The notes under the pieces are model-generated. The model had not been told where the DNA came from and made no database searches. It worked only from the letters and a program-made list of their open reading frames with translations. A DNA stretch of 64,000 nt from Bacteroidetes bacterium GWF2_43_63 (lineage in GTDB: Bacteria; Bacteroidota; Bacteroidia; Bacteroidales; DTU049). Position 1 is the stretch's first letter, and each line of letters opens with the position of its first letter. The stretch is taken from positions 95,144 through 159,143 of the forward strand of contig MEOQ01000050.1 in assembly GCA_001769275.1 (NCBI GenBank), read 5' to 3'. Shown here piece by piece: positions 41,964 through 51,273 of the stretch. A program made the translations under genes and the position numbers.

Positions 41964-43245
41964 ATATTTCACTAAGGACGTACTCGTTGTTTTGTGAAAC
42001 AGATGATAGTTTTACAGGTCGGATTTCATTTTCCTTCATCGCAGTTTCATCCACCGCACATTTAATATAGTTATCAGTAAATCCGAATCTCAGTCCGTTT
42101 TTGCGGGTTCCTTCAGCCAGCATAGGGCGTATTGTTCCGAGGTTTTTCCTGAAGAAAATTTGTTGTTTGTCAAGACCAAGCTCAAGCAGTTTTGTTACGC
42201 GCTGTCTGATTACGTGCGGATGTACATGGTCAGGATACAGACTGGCTTTGGCCAGTGGACGGTCGCTGTAGGGGAAAACGTGCAGATAGCTTATTTCAAG
42301 CGACTTTATAAAATTGTATGTTTGCTCAAATTCTTCATCGGTTTCGCCCGGGAATCCGGTAATAACATCGGCGGCTATGCAGGCATGCGGTATTTGCTTC
42401 TTGATTGTTTCGGCACGATCGCGAAAAAGTGCGGTATCATAACGACGGTGCATACGTTTCAGTGTGTCATCGCAGCCACTTTGCAGCGGCAGGTGAAAAT
42501 GGGGCATAATAATTTTGGATCCGGCGACCAGATAAATGATTTCTGGCGACATCAGCTCCGGTTCGGTACTGCCAAGGCGTATTCTGACATTGGAGCATTG
42601 TTCATCGATGGCCTTCAGCAGTCCAAAAAAATTTGCATTGTTATTAAGTCCGAAAGTGCCGATGTTGACGCCTGTTAATATTATTTCGCGAAATCCTTTG
42701 GAGACAATCTTTTCAATATCGCTCAGGACGCCGGAAATGGTGTTGCTTGTACTCCTTCCACGTGCATAGGGAACGGTGCAATAGGTGCAGAAGTAGTCAC
42801 AACCGTCTTGAATCTTGAGAAAACTGCGTGTGCGTTGTTCGAGGCTGTATGCACTTTGAAATGTTTCAGTAGTATCATTTGATACTATGTTATCCGTCAA
42901 AAGCTCAACCAGATTCATTTTTTGCGAATGATTAACAATTAAATGTTTCCGATCGGCAAGGATTTCCATTAATGGCTTCGCATTAACATCGGCCATGCAT
43001 CCTGTTACTGCCACTGCGGCATTCGGAGCTGATTTCATGAGCTTTGACAAGGTTTGTCTTGTCTTCATTTCAGCAACAGCAGTAACAGCGCAGCTATGCA
43101 CAATAATCCAATCGGCTTCGGCTGATTGTTTTGTCTGTTGAAATCCGGCATCAGTAAAAGCCTTTACCAGCGCTGAAGATTCTGCAAAGTTGAGTTTGCA
43201 GCCCAGTGTGGTAATGTAAAAACAGAGAGGTGGGTGTCCGGACAT
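41956..43245 (-). CDS. mtaB: tRNA (N6-L-threonylcarbamoyladenosine37-C2)-methylthiotransferase
   Basis: 429 residues. The N-terminal UPF0004 domain carries conserved cysteines (TLGCKLN, HSCAVTAVAE, VTGCMAD), and the radical SAM domain has CDYFCTYCTVP (CX3CX2C) near residue 148. A TRAM-like region follows to the C terminus. The SCAVT motif and overall pattern favour MtaB, which turns t6A37 of tRNA into ms2t6A, over MiaB or RimO. Cytosolic. Confidence 0.9.
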   Translation of the reverse strand: MSGHPPLCFYITTLGCKLNFAESSALVKAFTDAGFQQTKQSAEADWIIVHSCAVTAVAEMKTRQTLSKLMKSAPNAAVAVTGCMADVNAKPLMEILADRKHLIVNHSQKMNLVELLTDNIVSNDTTETFQSAYSLEQRTRSFLKIQDGCDYFCTYCTVPYARGRSTSNTISGVLSDIEKIVSKGFREIILTGVNIGTFGLNNNANFFGLLKAIDEQCSNVRIRLGSTEPELMSPEIIYLVAGSKIIMPHFHLPLQSGCDDTLKRMHRRYDTALFRDRAETIKKQIPHACIAADVITGFPGETDEEFEQTYNFIKSLEISYLHVFPYSDRPLAKASLYPDHVHPHVIRQRVTKLLELGLDKQQIFFRKNLGTIRPMLAEGTRKNGLRFGFTDNYIKCAVDETAMKENEIRPVKLSSVSQNNEYVLSEISN

Positions 43246-43274
43246 GTCTGTTATTGGTATTTGAAAAGAATGAT

Positions 43275-43282
43275 TAGTTTTG
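43275..43282 (+). promoter_or_regulatory. TAnnTTTG box, arcC
   Basis: TAGTTTTG, 25 bases before the arcC ATG. Confidence 0.5.
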
Positions 43283-43307
43283 CAAAATTAACCAATTTAG
43301 TCTTGTT

Positions 43308-44249
43308 ATGAATAAACTTGCAGTAGTAGCTTTTGGCGGCAACGCATTGCTCCGGGGAGATCAGAAGGGAACCTATGCCGAACAGGTTGCCAATGTAACA
43401 GCCACTTGCGAAAACCTTGTGGATCTTATTAAGCAGGGATTTGATATTGTTATTGGTCACGGAAACGGACCTCAGGTAGGGAATGTGCTTTTGCAGCACG
43501 ATGGCGGTGAGGAAAAACATGGAATTATTGCCCAGCCTATGCATTTCTGTGTAAGCGAAACACAGGGTTCCATTGCTTATCTGATTGAACAGCAATTACA
43601 GAATGTGTTGAGAAAACATGGTCTGAAGAAAAATATTCTCTCATTGGTTACACGCGTTGTTGTTGATAAAAACGACACCGCTTTTCAGAATCCGACCAAG
43701 CCGGTAGGGCCATATTACACAAAAGAACAGGCCGATAAACATGGCGTAGAATACGGCTGGGTTTTTCAGGAAGATCCGCGTGGCCGTGGATACCGCAGGG
43801 TTGTAGCTTCTCCAAAACCGGTTGACATTGTCAATTGGGAAATTGTTGAACGTCTCGCCCGTGAAGGCAACATCGTTATCACCGTTGGTGGGGGTGGCAT
43901 TCCGGTGATTGAAGACGAAAACGGCGATATGCATGGAATTGATGCAGTTATTGACAAAGATCTTGCATCTGCAACATTGGCGTGTAAAATCAAAGCCAAC
44001 GATTTTTACATTCTTACAGATGTTTCGAATGTGTATATCAATTTCCACAAGCCAGGTGAGCAGAAACTGGAGACCATTTCGGTTCCGGATATCGAAAAGC
44101 ATCTGACCGACGGACATTTCACCGAAGGCAGCATGGCACCTAAGGTACGTGCCTGTATTATGTTCGTGAAAAATGGTGGTAAAGAAGCGATCATTACCGA
44201 AGCTACACAATTGAAAAATTCAGCAGCCGGAACCAAAATAATTGCTTAA
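43308..44249 (+). CDS. arcC: Carbamate kinase
   Basis: Catalyses ADP plus carbamoyl phosphate to ATP plus carbamate, normally the energy-yielding last step of arginine or purine-derived catabolism. 313 residues, typical. Family motifs are VVAFGGNALLRG at the start, VIGHGNGPQVGNVLLQ, the PTKPVGPYYTKEQA loop and VITVGGGGIPV. It heads a rightward run that ends with ornithine carbamoyltransferase, a pairing that favours catabolic use. Confidence 0.95.
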   Translation: MNKLAVVAFGGNALLRGDQKGTYAEQVANVTATCENLVDLIKQGFDIVIGHGNGPQVGNVLLQHDGGEEKHGIIAQPMHFCVSETQGSIAYLIEQQLQNVLRKHGLKKNILSLVTRVVVDKNDTAFQNPTKPVGPYYTKEQADKHGVEYGWVFQEDPRGRGYRRVVASPKPVDIVNWEIVERLAREGNIVITVGGGGIPVIEDENGDMHGIDAVIDKDLASATLACKIKANDFYILTDVSNVYINFHKPGEQKLETISVPDIEKHLTDGHFTEGSMAPKVRACIMFVKNGGKEAIITEATQLKNSAAGTKIIA

Positions 44250-44277
44250 TTTAGCGGCAAATTAAAAAATCAAACGT

Positions 44278-45066
44278 ATGAACTGCACTAAATGCAATGC
44301 TGAATTAAAACCTGGAGCCCGTTTCTGTCATGTATGCGGATTTGACATGCAATCAGCTCCTGCAGTAACTCCCGTAAACCCAACTCAAACACAAAATACT
44401 ATGGAACAAAACACAAACCCAACACCTCCACAGCCTACTGCTCAATCTCCGTTTGTTAGTAGGATTATTGGAATTTTGACAAAGCCTAAATCAGAATGGT
44501 CATTAATTGAAAAAGAAACTCCAAATCAAACGAAATTATTCACCGAGTATGTTCTCCTTCTAGCCCTAATTCCTGCAGTTGCAGCATTTATTGGTTATGG
44601 TTTGATTGGGATTAATTATGGATGGATTAAGGTTAGTGGCGTTAGTTGGGGATTAGGAATGGCTATCAATTCTTACTTAACCTCAATTATTAGTGTTTTT
44701 GTTACATCTTTTGTAATTAATGCACTTGCACCAAGCTTTGGTGTCCAGAAAAATTCAGGAAGAGCCTTTCAACTTGTTGTTTTTTCAATGATTCCAATGT
44801 GGGTTGGTGGTATTTTCATGGTATTACCAACTCTTGCTATTATTAGCTCCCTCATTGGCATATATTCTTTGTATCATTTATACATTGGCCTTGATTTCAC
44901 AATGAAACCAACTACTGAGAAAAAAGTTGGGTATTTTGTTGTTTCTTTACTTGTTCTGATTGTTGTTTACATAATTATCGGATACATTTTGGGAATTACA
45001 ATTGGTAGAATTTTTGAGCCAGATGAATTGAGAGGTCTTCGCGAATTAAATAGGATGTTTAACTAG
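44278..45066 (+). CDS. Zinc-ribbon / Yip1-type membrane protein
   Basis: 262 residues. The N-terminal zinc ribbon has CTKCNAELKPGARFCHVCG (four cysteines at about 3, 6, 17 and 20), followed by a Pro/Gln/Thr-rich linker. Five hydrophobic segments (about 95-245) resemble the Yip1 domain (FVSRIIGILTKPKSEWSLIEKE entry segment). Function unknown. It lies 28 bases after arcC and 17 before a second zinc-ribbon gene. Confidence 0.8.
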   Translation: MNCTKCNAELKPGARFCHVCGFDMQSAPAVTPVNPTQTQNTMEQNTNPTPPQPTAQSPFVSRIIGILTKPKSEWSLIEKETPNQTKLFTEYVLLLALIPAVAAFIGYGLIGINYGWIKVSGVSWGLGMAINSYLTSIISVFVTSFVINALAPSFGVQKNSGRAFQLVVFSMIPMWVGGIFMVLPTLAIISSLIGIYSLYHLYIGLDFTMKPTTEKKVGYFVVSLLVLIVVYIIIGYILGITIGRIFEPDELRGLRELNRMFN

Positions 45067-45083
45067 AGTCAAAGCACTTATTT

Positions 45084-45965
45084 ATGAAAGCCCACGAATA
45101 CGCATTCTGTCCGGAGTGCGGAAACAAACTGGAGGGGGACGAGTTTTTGTGCCCCTCTTGTGGTTTTAAACTGGCAGAAAGACCGCCGGTAGCACCGCCT
45201 CCCGCACCTCCTGTAGCTCCGCCCAAGGTTGAGCAACAGGTTCCGCCCGTGGCTCCGCCACCTGTAACACCGCCACCAGTGATTCAGCAGACTCCATCGG
45301 TGCCACCTGTCACAACTCCGCCGCCGGTTAGTCAGCAGACTCCTCCAGTAATGCAAACACCGCCGCCTCCTGTAAATCAACAGGCCTCGCCGGTTATGCC
45401 TCCACAGCCCAAACCTCAACCAATAACCTACCAGCCATCTCCGCAGCAGCAATATGTGCCGCCAAAAAAGAAATCAAAAGCATGGCTCGTGATTTTACTT
45501 ATAGTGCTGGGCGTTATTCTCGTTGGAGGTGGAGTAGGAGCTTTTCTGATTTACAACGGCACGCTTCCGAAAGACAAAGTTTCGTTTTTGCCTGAAAGTG
45601 TTCTTGAAATGCTCACTCCGGCCAATAAGAAATCAGACAGCAGCACAACTGTTGTTGCTCCGAAACAGACATTCTATGTCACATATTCCTACGGACTGAT
45701 TAATAACAAAAAGGTGGTCATCATTTCATCAGTAATGGATCCGGCAAATTCAGCTAAATCCAATGCAGCCGGTGCTGAAACAGCCTTTCTGGAATTCGCC
45801 CGCATCAATTATTCCAAGGATTATTTCCATCTGACCAAGAACATGACGACCAAAACTTTCAACGATCGCAAAAAAGCGCTCGATGAAAGAGATAACATCA
45901 AAAAGGACTTTGAAAAGAAAGGCTATGAACTTCGCCTGATGGAAGTTCAATACTCTGTAAATTAA
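45084..45965 (+). CDS. Zinc-ribbon protein with proline-rich linker and one membrane segment
   Basis: 293 residues. An N-terminal zinc ribbon FCPECGNKLEGDEFLCPSCGFKL is followed by about 90 residues of imperfect PPPV-xx-QQ(T/V)P repeats (about 33-125). One membrane segment (AWLVILLIVLGVILVGGGVGAFLIY, about 134-158) leads to a soluble C-terminal domain of about 130 residues with no recognised fold. The ribbon would be cytosolic and the last domain periplasmic. It sits between a Yip1 gene and OTC. Confidence 0.72.
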   Translation: MKAHEYAFCPECGNKLEGDEFLCPSCGFKLAERPPVAPPPAPPVAPPKVEQQVPPVAPPPVTPPPVIQQTPSVPPVTTPPPVSQQTPPVMQTPPPPVNQQASPVMPPQPKPQPITYQPSPQQQYVPPKKKSKAWLVILLIVLGVILVGGGVGAFLIYNGTLPKDKVSFLPESVLEMLTPANKKSDSSTTVVAPKQTFYVTYSYGLINNKKVVIISSVMDPANSAKSNAAGAETAFLEFARINYSKDYFHLTKNMTTKTFNDRKKALDERDNIKKDFEKKGYELRLMEVQYSVN

Positions 45966-45974
45966 TACCGAATT

Positions 45975-46973
45975 ATGGCATTTAATCTGAAAAACAGAAA
46001 TTTTCTCAAACTGCTGGATTTCACTCCACAGGAAATTAAATTTTTACTCCAGCTCTCAGCAGACCTCAAGAAGGCAAAATACGCCGGAACCGAAGTCCAG
46101 AGACTGAAAGGCAAGAACATCGTTCTTCTTTTTGAAAAAGACAGCACACGTACCCGTTGTGCTTTCGAAGTGGCAGCCCTCGATCAGGGTGCTCACGTAA
46201 CTTATCTTGGCCCCAGTGGCTCGCAGATTGGTAAAAAAGAATCGATGAAGGACACCGCCCGCGTTCTTGGACGTATGTACGATGGTATCGAATACCGCGG
46301 ATATGCACAGGAAATTGTAGAAACCCTTGGTAAATATGCCGGTGTTCCTGTCTGGAACGGACTTACCACCGAATTTCACCCAACTCAGATTCTGGCTGAC
46401 TTCCTCACCATGATGGAACACACCGACAAACCGCTGAACAAAGTGGCTTTCTGCTACATGGGCGATGCCCGTAACAACATGGGTAATTCACTCATGGTTG
46501 GTGCAGCCAAAATGGGAATGGATTTCCGTGCTTGCGCTCCCAAAAGCATCTGGCCGGAAGAAGGTCTGGTGGCTAAATGTCGCGAAATAGCCAAAGAAAC
46601 CGGAGCGAAAATCACGCTTACCGAAAATGTTGAAGAAGGCGTGAAAGGCTGCGATTTTCTTTATACCGATGTTTGGGTTAGCATGGGCGAACCTGCAGAA
46701 GTGTGGGCTGAACGCATCAACTTACTGAAGCCTTATCAGGTGAACAAAAAAGCGATGGATCTCACTGGAAATCCAAATGCAAAATTCATGCATTGCCTCC
46801 CGGCTTTCCACAACCGCGAAACTGCTGTTGGTGAAGACATCTTCCAGAAATTTGGCATTGAATCTATGGAAGTGACCGAGGAAGTATTTGAATCTCCCGC
46901 TTCTATCGTGTTCGACGAAGCTGAAAATCGTCTACACACTATCAAAGCTGTGATGGTTGCCACACTGGCATAA
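45975..46973 (+). CDS. Ornithine carbamoyltransferase, catabolic-type
   Basis: 332 residues. The carbamoyl phosphate site is DSTRTR near residue 56, followed by [45 protein letters not shown], and a C-terminal [13 protein letters not shown]. These blocks match ArcB/ArgI-type OTC rather than the acetyl- or succinylornithine carbamoyltransferases that Bacteroidota use for arginine synthesis, so reverse (citrulline-splitting) use with ArcC is plausible. An arginine deiminase is not in the window. Confidence 0.9.
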   Translation: MAFNLKNRNFLKLLDFTPQEIKFLLQLSADLKKAKYAGTEVQRLKGKNIVLLFEKDSTRTRCAFEVAALDQGAHVTYLGPSGSQIGKKESMKDTARVLGRMYDGIEYRGYAQEIVETLGKYAGVPVWNGLTTEFHPTQILADFLTMMEHTDKPLNKVAFCYMGDARNNMGNSLMVGAAKMGMDFRACAPKSIWPEEGLVAKCREIAKETGAKITLTENVEEGVKGCDFLYTDVWVSMGEPAEVWAERINLLKPYQVNKKAMDLTGNPNAKFMHCLPAFHNRETAVGEDIFQKFGIESMEVTEEVFESPASIVFDEAENRLHTIKAVMVATLA

Positions 46974-46994
46974 GTCGCAACAAAACTTGCATTT

Positions 46995-47022
46995 AAGCCC
47001 GCCTGTTTGGTGGGCTTTTTTT
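46995..47022 (+). terminator. Rho-independent terminator after OTC
   Basis: Stem AAGCCCGCC / GGTGGGCTT (one G-U pair), loop TGTTT, then a run of T. Confidence 0.85.
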
Positions 47023-47539
47023 GTGCCCGATTGTTCGGTCTTCCAAATTCAAATGAGTTTGCAGTGAACGCATTCCCAGTTTTCTCCGATTTTTCATTTC
47101 TGGACACAGCTTCTCAGACTGGGCGTCCACGGCTTTGTTTGAAATCGGCTTTAAGCTGATTTATTTTATACAAAAGTGTGATTTTGAAAACACACTTTTG
47201 TATAAAAATAAAAATTTTATATGTTTGAAATACAATGTAATAACACAACAATGCGTCGAATAATTCATTAGTTTTGTTCCACTAAAAACAAGAAAATACA
47301 TTAGATGCTCACGTTGGTCCGGAAGCCCGACGAGCATAAAATGTGATAATCGAACCGACAATAAAACGCACAATGCCGATTTATCCGATCGCCATCGCCA
47401 ATTTGAATTATTAGGTTCAGCAAAATGAAGAGGAGTTGCACTTTAAAAAAAGTGGCAAGCGTGCGAACTTTAGAATATAGGTTGAATTGACCTTCGATTC
47501 AAAGAGTCAATGATTGAAGTCTCGAAAAATAAACGTTTC
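47023..47539. other. Non-coding spacer, contains palindrome copy 3
   Basis: About 517 bases between two converging genes. Apart from the 44-bp palindrome at 47164, I see no gene or RNA I can support. Confidence 0.5.
47164..47207. repeat. 44-bp palindrome, copy 3 (18-8-18)
   Basis: Left arm TTTTATACAAAAGTGTGA, 8-base spacer, right arm ACACACTTTTGTATAAAA. Compared with the other copies, TGC in the left arm is TAC and GCA in the right arm is GTA: a paired change that keeps the symmetry. Confidence 0.8.
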
Positions 47540-48910
47540 TTAAAATTTCAGCGCCATCTGCCGGTCGCTATTTTTTCGACCAGGTTTCTTTGTATATGAA
47601 AATTCTTTCATCGTCAATGCATCGGCAACGGTGAAGGTACTGCCTCCGATAAAAACAATGTCGTTGTTCGAGGCATTACCGATAGCGGCATTCACTGCAG
47701 CTTCTACTGTGTCATATGCACTTCCTGATATCCCAGTCTTACGGGCTTTCGTCAGTAATTGTTTTGCATCAAATCCGCGTGGGACCGATGGTTTGCAGAA
47801 ATAGTATTTAGCATTTGGCGGAAATAATTTCAGCATTGCTTCATGGTCTTTGTCGTCGACCATGCCAATCACCATGTGTAATGTCTGGTATGAAAGCGAT
47901 TTCAGCATGTTCGAAATGCTTGTAATTCCATCAGCGTTATGACCCGTATCCATGATGATGGCTGGCCTGGAGCCAAATACCATCCAGCGTCCACGCAGGC
48001 CGGTATTGTCAATCACGTTTCGGATTCCTTTTCGGATATGCTGAATATACAGTTTGAATCCAGCTTTTCGAAGTTGAACTGCAGCTGCAATTACAGTCTT
48101 CAGATTTTTTATCTGATAACTTCCTGCCAGTGGCGATTCGAAGATGTGCTCCTGTTCATCAATGCCGGCACGAATCCGAAGTACGGGTGGAACCAGTGTA
48201 TGAACATCAGTTTGAGTAAATATTTCTTTATCCGCAAAAATGATTTCCGAAGTATTTTTTTTTGCAGCATCAATAAAAACTTTCCTGGTTTCACTTTGTG
48301 TTTCACCGATGATAACAGGGACTCCAGGCTTAATTATTCCCGCTTTTTCCTGTGCTATTTTCTCCAGGGTATTACCAAGAAACAGCGTGTGATCAAGTCC
48401 GATATTGGTGATGACTGACAATTCTGGCGAAATCACATTGGTGCTGTCAAGGCGGCCACCCATGCCGGTTTCGATAATGGCAATGTCAATTTTCCGGTCC
48501 GAAAAATATTGAAAACAAAGTCCGACCGACATCTCGAAAAACGATGGCTTTAGTATATTGAGAAACGTACTGTTTTTCTCAATGAAAGTTGCTACATATG
48601 ATTTTTCAATCATCGTCCCATTTATGCGGATACGCTCTCTGAAGTCGGTCAGGTGGGGCGATGTGTAGAGTCCGGTTTTGTAGCCGGCTTCCTGAAATAT
48701 CGAAGCCAGATAGTGCGAAACACTTCCTTTGCCGTTTGTACCTGCAATGTGGATGCTTTTAAATTTGTTCTGCGGATTATTCAGATGGTCGAGCAGGGCA
48801 ATGGTATTGTCGAGATTGGCCTTATAGGCAGCGCTTCCAACCCGCTGAAACATCGGCAGGGCAGACATGATGTAATTTAATGCATCGCTGTAAGTTGGTT
48901 TCCCGGACAT
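47540..48910 (-). CDS. folC: Folylpolyglutamate / dihydrofolate synthase
   Basis: Adds glutamate to folates and, in many bacteria, to dihydropteroate. 456 residues of the Mur ligase superfamily. The ATP loop is IAGTNGKGSVSHYLASIFQEAG (near 54), followed by YTSPHLTDFRERIRING, ETGMGGRLDSTNVISPELSVITNIGLDH and RGRWMVFGSRPAIIMDTGHNADGI. All motifs are complete. It is separated by 9 bases from the receptor gene upstream. Confidence 0.94.
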   Translation of the reverse strand: MSGKPTYSDALNYIMSALPMFQRVGSAAYKANLDNTIALLDHLNNPQNKFKSIHIAGTNGKGSVSHYLASIFQEAGYKTGLYTSPHLTDFRERIRINGTMIEKSYVATFIEKNSTFLNILKPSFFEMSVGLCFQYFSDRKIDIAIIETGMGGRLDSTNVISPELSVITNIGLDHTLFLGNTLEKIAQEKAGIIKPGVPVIIGETQSETRKVFIDAAKKNTSEIIFADKEIFTQTDVHTLVPPVLRIRAGIDEQEHIFESPLAGSYQIKNLKTVIAAAVQLRKAGFKLYIQHIRKGIRNVIDNTGLRGRWMVFGSRPAIIMDTGHNADGITSISNMLKSLSYQTLHMVIGMVDDKDHEAMLKLFPPNAKYYFCKPSVPRGFDAKQLLTKARKTGISGSAYDTVEAAVNAAIGNASNNDIVFIGGSTFTVADALTMKEFSYTKKPGRKNSDRQMALKF

Positions 48911-48919
48911 GATTGAATA

Positions 48920-51244
48920 TCAGAAGCGAAGCGATATTCCAAAACTTGGCATCAACGGAAGCTGATTTACACGTTCGTTTGTGATGCGGTCGAAATAAAA
49001 CACGTTGTCGCGATCATAAATATTTGTGACCGAAAGATTGGCTTCAAGCTTTGTTTCTTCGCTTAGGTAGAAAACTCGCTTAGCACTGAAATCAAGACGG
49101 TGATAGTAGGGCAGTCTGCCGGCATTGTAATTATCATACAATACTCCAAGTTCTTCTTCAGCAGTAAAAATGTCGGTGTCAAGACCATCTGTGAAATTGA
49201 CGGAAGGATAAAAACCAGCATTCTGGGTGAATGGAAATCCTGATCCCAGATTCCAGCGGAAGCTTATTTCCCATTTATTGAATTCACCGAAGCGATACGA
49301 AGCAACAAGATTCGCATTGTGACGACGATCGAAGTGTGGTGTATAATTGATGATGCCGTCGTAGCGATGAATGAACCCGAATGAATAAACACCCCACAAA
49401 TACAAATGATTGCTGTTGTATTTTACCGAAAGATCGGCGCCTTCTGCATTGCCATTTTCAATAATGAAATCCTTTTTCAGATAGTCTGGCTTGTCGTAAT
49501 ACTCTCCAATATCATCGTAAACCTTATTTCGGTTCATATTGGTGAGTTGCGAGAAATTCTTGTAATAGAATTCAAGATTGAATGTCAATGTTCGCTGCCT
49601 GGTGTTGTCCTTCGATAAATCAAAAGCACCGAATTCAAAACCAAAAATGGCGTGCTGTGCTTTCTGCAGTCGCGATGTCACTTCTTTTCCATCGAATTCA
49701 TCCTGCAGATTATCGGGGCCGGATAAAAATCCGTAAAAAAGATTTACAACATCACGGTCCGAAGATGCTGATATAAGATTTTGCGAATATAGACCTCCGG
49801 CGGCTTTGATCCTGAATTTTCTGGCCATATTGTATTTCACAGCCAGCCGTGGCTCAGGCGAAAATTCGGACAGACTTGGATACGCATGAAGACGGAATGA
49901 TGGTTCAATAATAAATGAACTGTCAATAATAGTTTTATACTTTACATAGCCGGCAAACTCAGTAGTGTTGTCTTGTTGTGTAATAAGTCTGCGGGCGCTG
50001 TTGTAAAATGAAAGATCGGTGTTGAACCCGAGCATTTCAATTCCATATTTTACATCGGTGTTTTTTCCGGCAAAATATGTAAACGTCAGGGCTATGTTGA
50101 AACCATTAATAGATGAAGTTTTTGGAAGATTTGTCTGATCAGTCAACATGAGTTTGTAGTCGGAATAGGCCAGAATACCTTCGATCAAAGTTGGGGATGA
50201 TCCTGGAATGATTACAAAGTTGGTGCCACCGCCATTGGCATCCCATGCGAAGTTGGCGATTGAACGGTAGGTCACATCATCGGAAAAATTAAACCCGAAA
50301 AAATTAATTCTTGATCCGTTGTCAGTGGCAAGACTGATCTTTCCGTAAATGTCGCGGAAATCAAATGGCAGCCCTGCCGTATCAATGTAATTGTAGAAAA
50401 TTTTCGAACTCTCGCTCAGGTATGAATTTTTTGCTGCAATAACAAAAGACGAATTGAAACCTTTTCCTTTGTCTTTTACGATGGGGCCTTCAAACACAAG
50501 GTTGGCTCCAAATGGATTGGCAAGAAAAACGCCGCTGTATTTCTTTTTATTCCCATCGCGGGTTGTAATGTCCATTACCGATGAAATGCGTCCGCCATAT
50601 TCGGCACCAAAACCACCGGTGTAAACATCAACATTACGAATGATTTCGGTTTCGAAAACAGAAAACAAACCAATGCTGTGAAACGGATTGTAAACCACCA
50701 TTCCGTCCAGCAATACTTTGTTCTGAATGCTTGATCCACCGCGGATATACAGCTGTCCGCCCTGATCTCCGGTGGTAATGATTCCAGGAATATTGGTGAT
50801 ATACTGTACAATATCGGGTGATCCAAACATGGGTACTTGTTTGATCTCGATAGGTGTCACTGTTTCCTTACTGATTAATGTCTGCGTGGTATCATCACCG
50901 CGGTTGCCGATGATCTGAACTTCTCCAATAGTTCGTGCTCCCTTTTCGAGATAATACTTTTTGGTAAGCAGTTCGTTTCCTTTAATTGTGACAGTTTCAC
51001 GCAAAGTGTCGTAACCGAGATAGGTAATCATTAGTTCATAGGTCCCGGGTGGAATCTGCATAATGGTGAAGTATCCGTTTATGTCGGTCGGGGATCCAAA
51101 GCTTGTTCCCTTGAGATACACATTAGTGAAAATAACTGGCTCACTGTTTCCTTTGTCATAAACAAAACCACGGATGGTTCCTTTTTGCGCAAAAGAGGCA
51201 AAGGTTATCAATGAGAGTGTCAGCAGTATTAATATTCTTTTCAT
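48920..51244 (-). CDS. TonB-dependent receptor with carboxypeptidase-like domain
   Basis: 774 residues from MKRILILLTLSLITFASFAQ; an upstream extension overlaps the preceding gene. Residues about 22-105 form a CarboxypepD_reg-like domain (GTIRGFVYDKGNSEPVIFTNVYLKG). The plug domain (about 130-240) has GGQLYIRGGSSIQNKVLLDGMVVYNPFH, and the remainder is a 22-strand barrel ending SFGISLRF. It imports or binds a large substrate at the outer membrane. No SusD partner is present, so it is not a Sus-type glycan system; the substrate is unknown. Confidence 0.9.
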   Translation of the reverse strand: MKRILILLTLSLITFASFAQKGTIRGFVYDKGNSEPVIFTNVYLKGTSFGSPTDINGYFTIMQIPPGTYELMITYLGYDTLRETVTIKGNELLTKKYYLEKGARTIGEVQIIGNRGDDTTQTLISKETVTPIEIKQVPMFGSPDIVQYITNIPGIITTGDQGGQLYIRGGSSIQNKVLLDGMVVYNPFHSIGLFSVFETEIIRNVDVYTGGFGAEYGGRISSVMDITTRDGNKKKYSGVFLANPFGANLVFEGPIVKDKGKGFNSSFVIAAKNSYLSESSKIFYNYIDTAGLPFDFRDIYGKISLATDNGSRINFFGFNFSDDVTYRSIANFAWDANGGGTNFVIIPGSSPTLIEGILAYSDYKLMLTDQTNLPKTSSINGFNIALTFTYFAGKNTDVKYGIEMLGFNTDLSFYNSARRLITQQDNTTEFAGYVKYKTIIDSSFIIEPSFRLHAYPSLSEFSPEPRLAVKYNMARKFRIKAAGGLYSQNLISASSDRDVVNLFYGFLSGPDNLQDEFDGKEVTSRLQKAQHAIFGFEFGAFDLSKDNTRQRTLTFNLEFYYKNFSQLTNMNRNKVYDDIGEYYDKPDYLKKDFIIENGNAEGADLSVKYNSNHLYLWGVYSFGFIHRYDGIINYTPHFDRRHNANLVASYRFGEFNKWEISFRWNLGSGFPFTQNAGFYPSVNFTDGLDTDIFTAEEELGVLYDNYNAGRLPYYHRLDFSAKRVFYLSEETKLEANLSVTNIYDRDNVFYFDRITNERVNQLPLMPSFGISLRF

Positions 51245-51273
51245 TGGACGAAATTGGCTGGTTTTGTTTTTTG

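Noticed and set aside
45078..45452. Arg/Trp-rich open frame on the minus strand
   Set aside because: It is the antisense of the proline-rich linker of the zinc-ribbon protein, where Pro codons read as Gly/Trp/Arg.
48920..51244. Sus-type polysaccharide utilisation locus
   Set aside because: No SusD homolog or glycan regulator lies beside the receptor.
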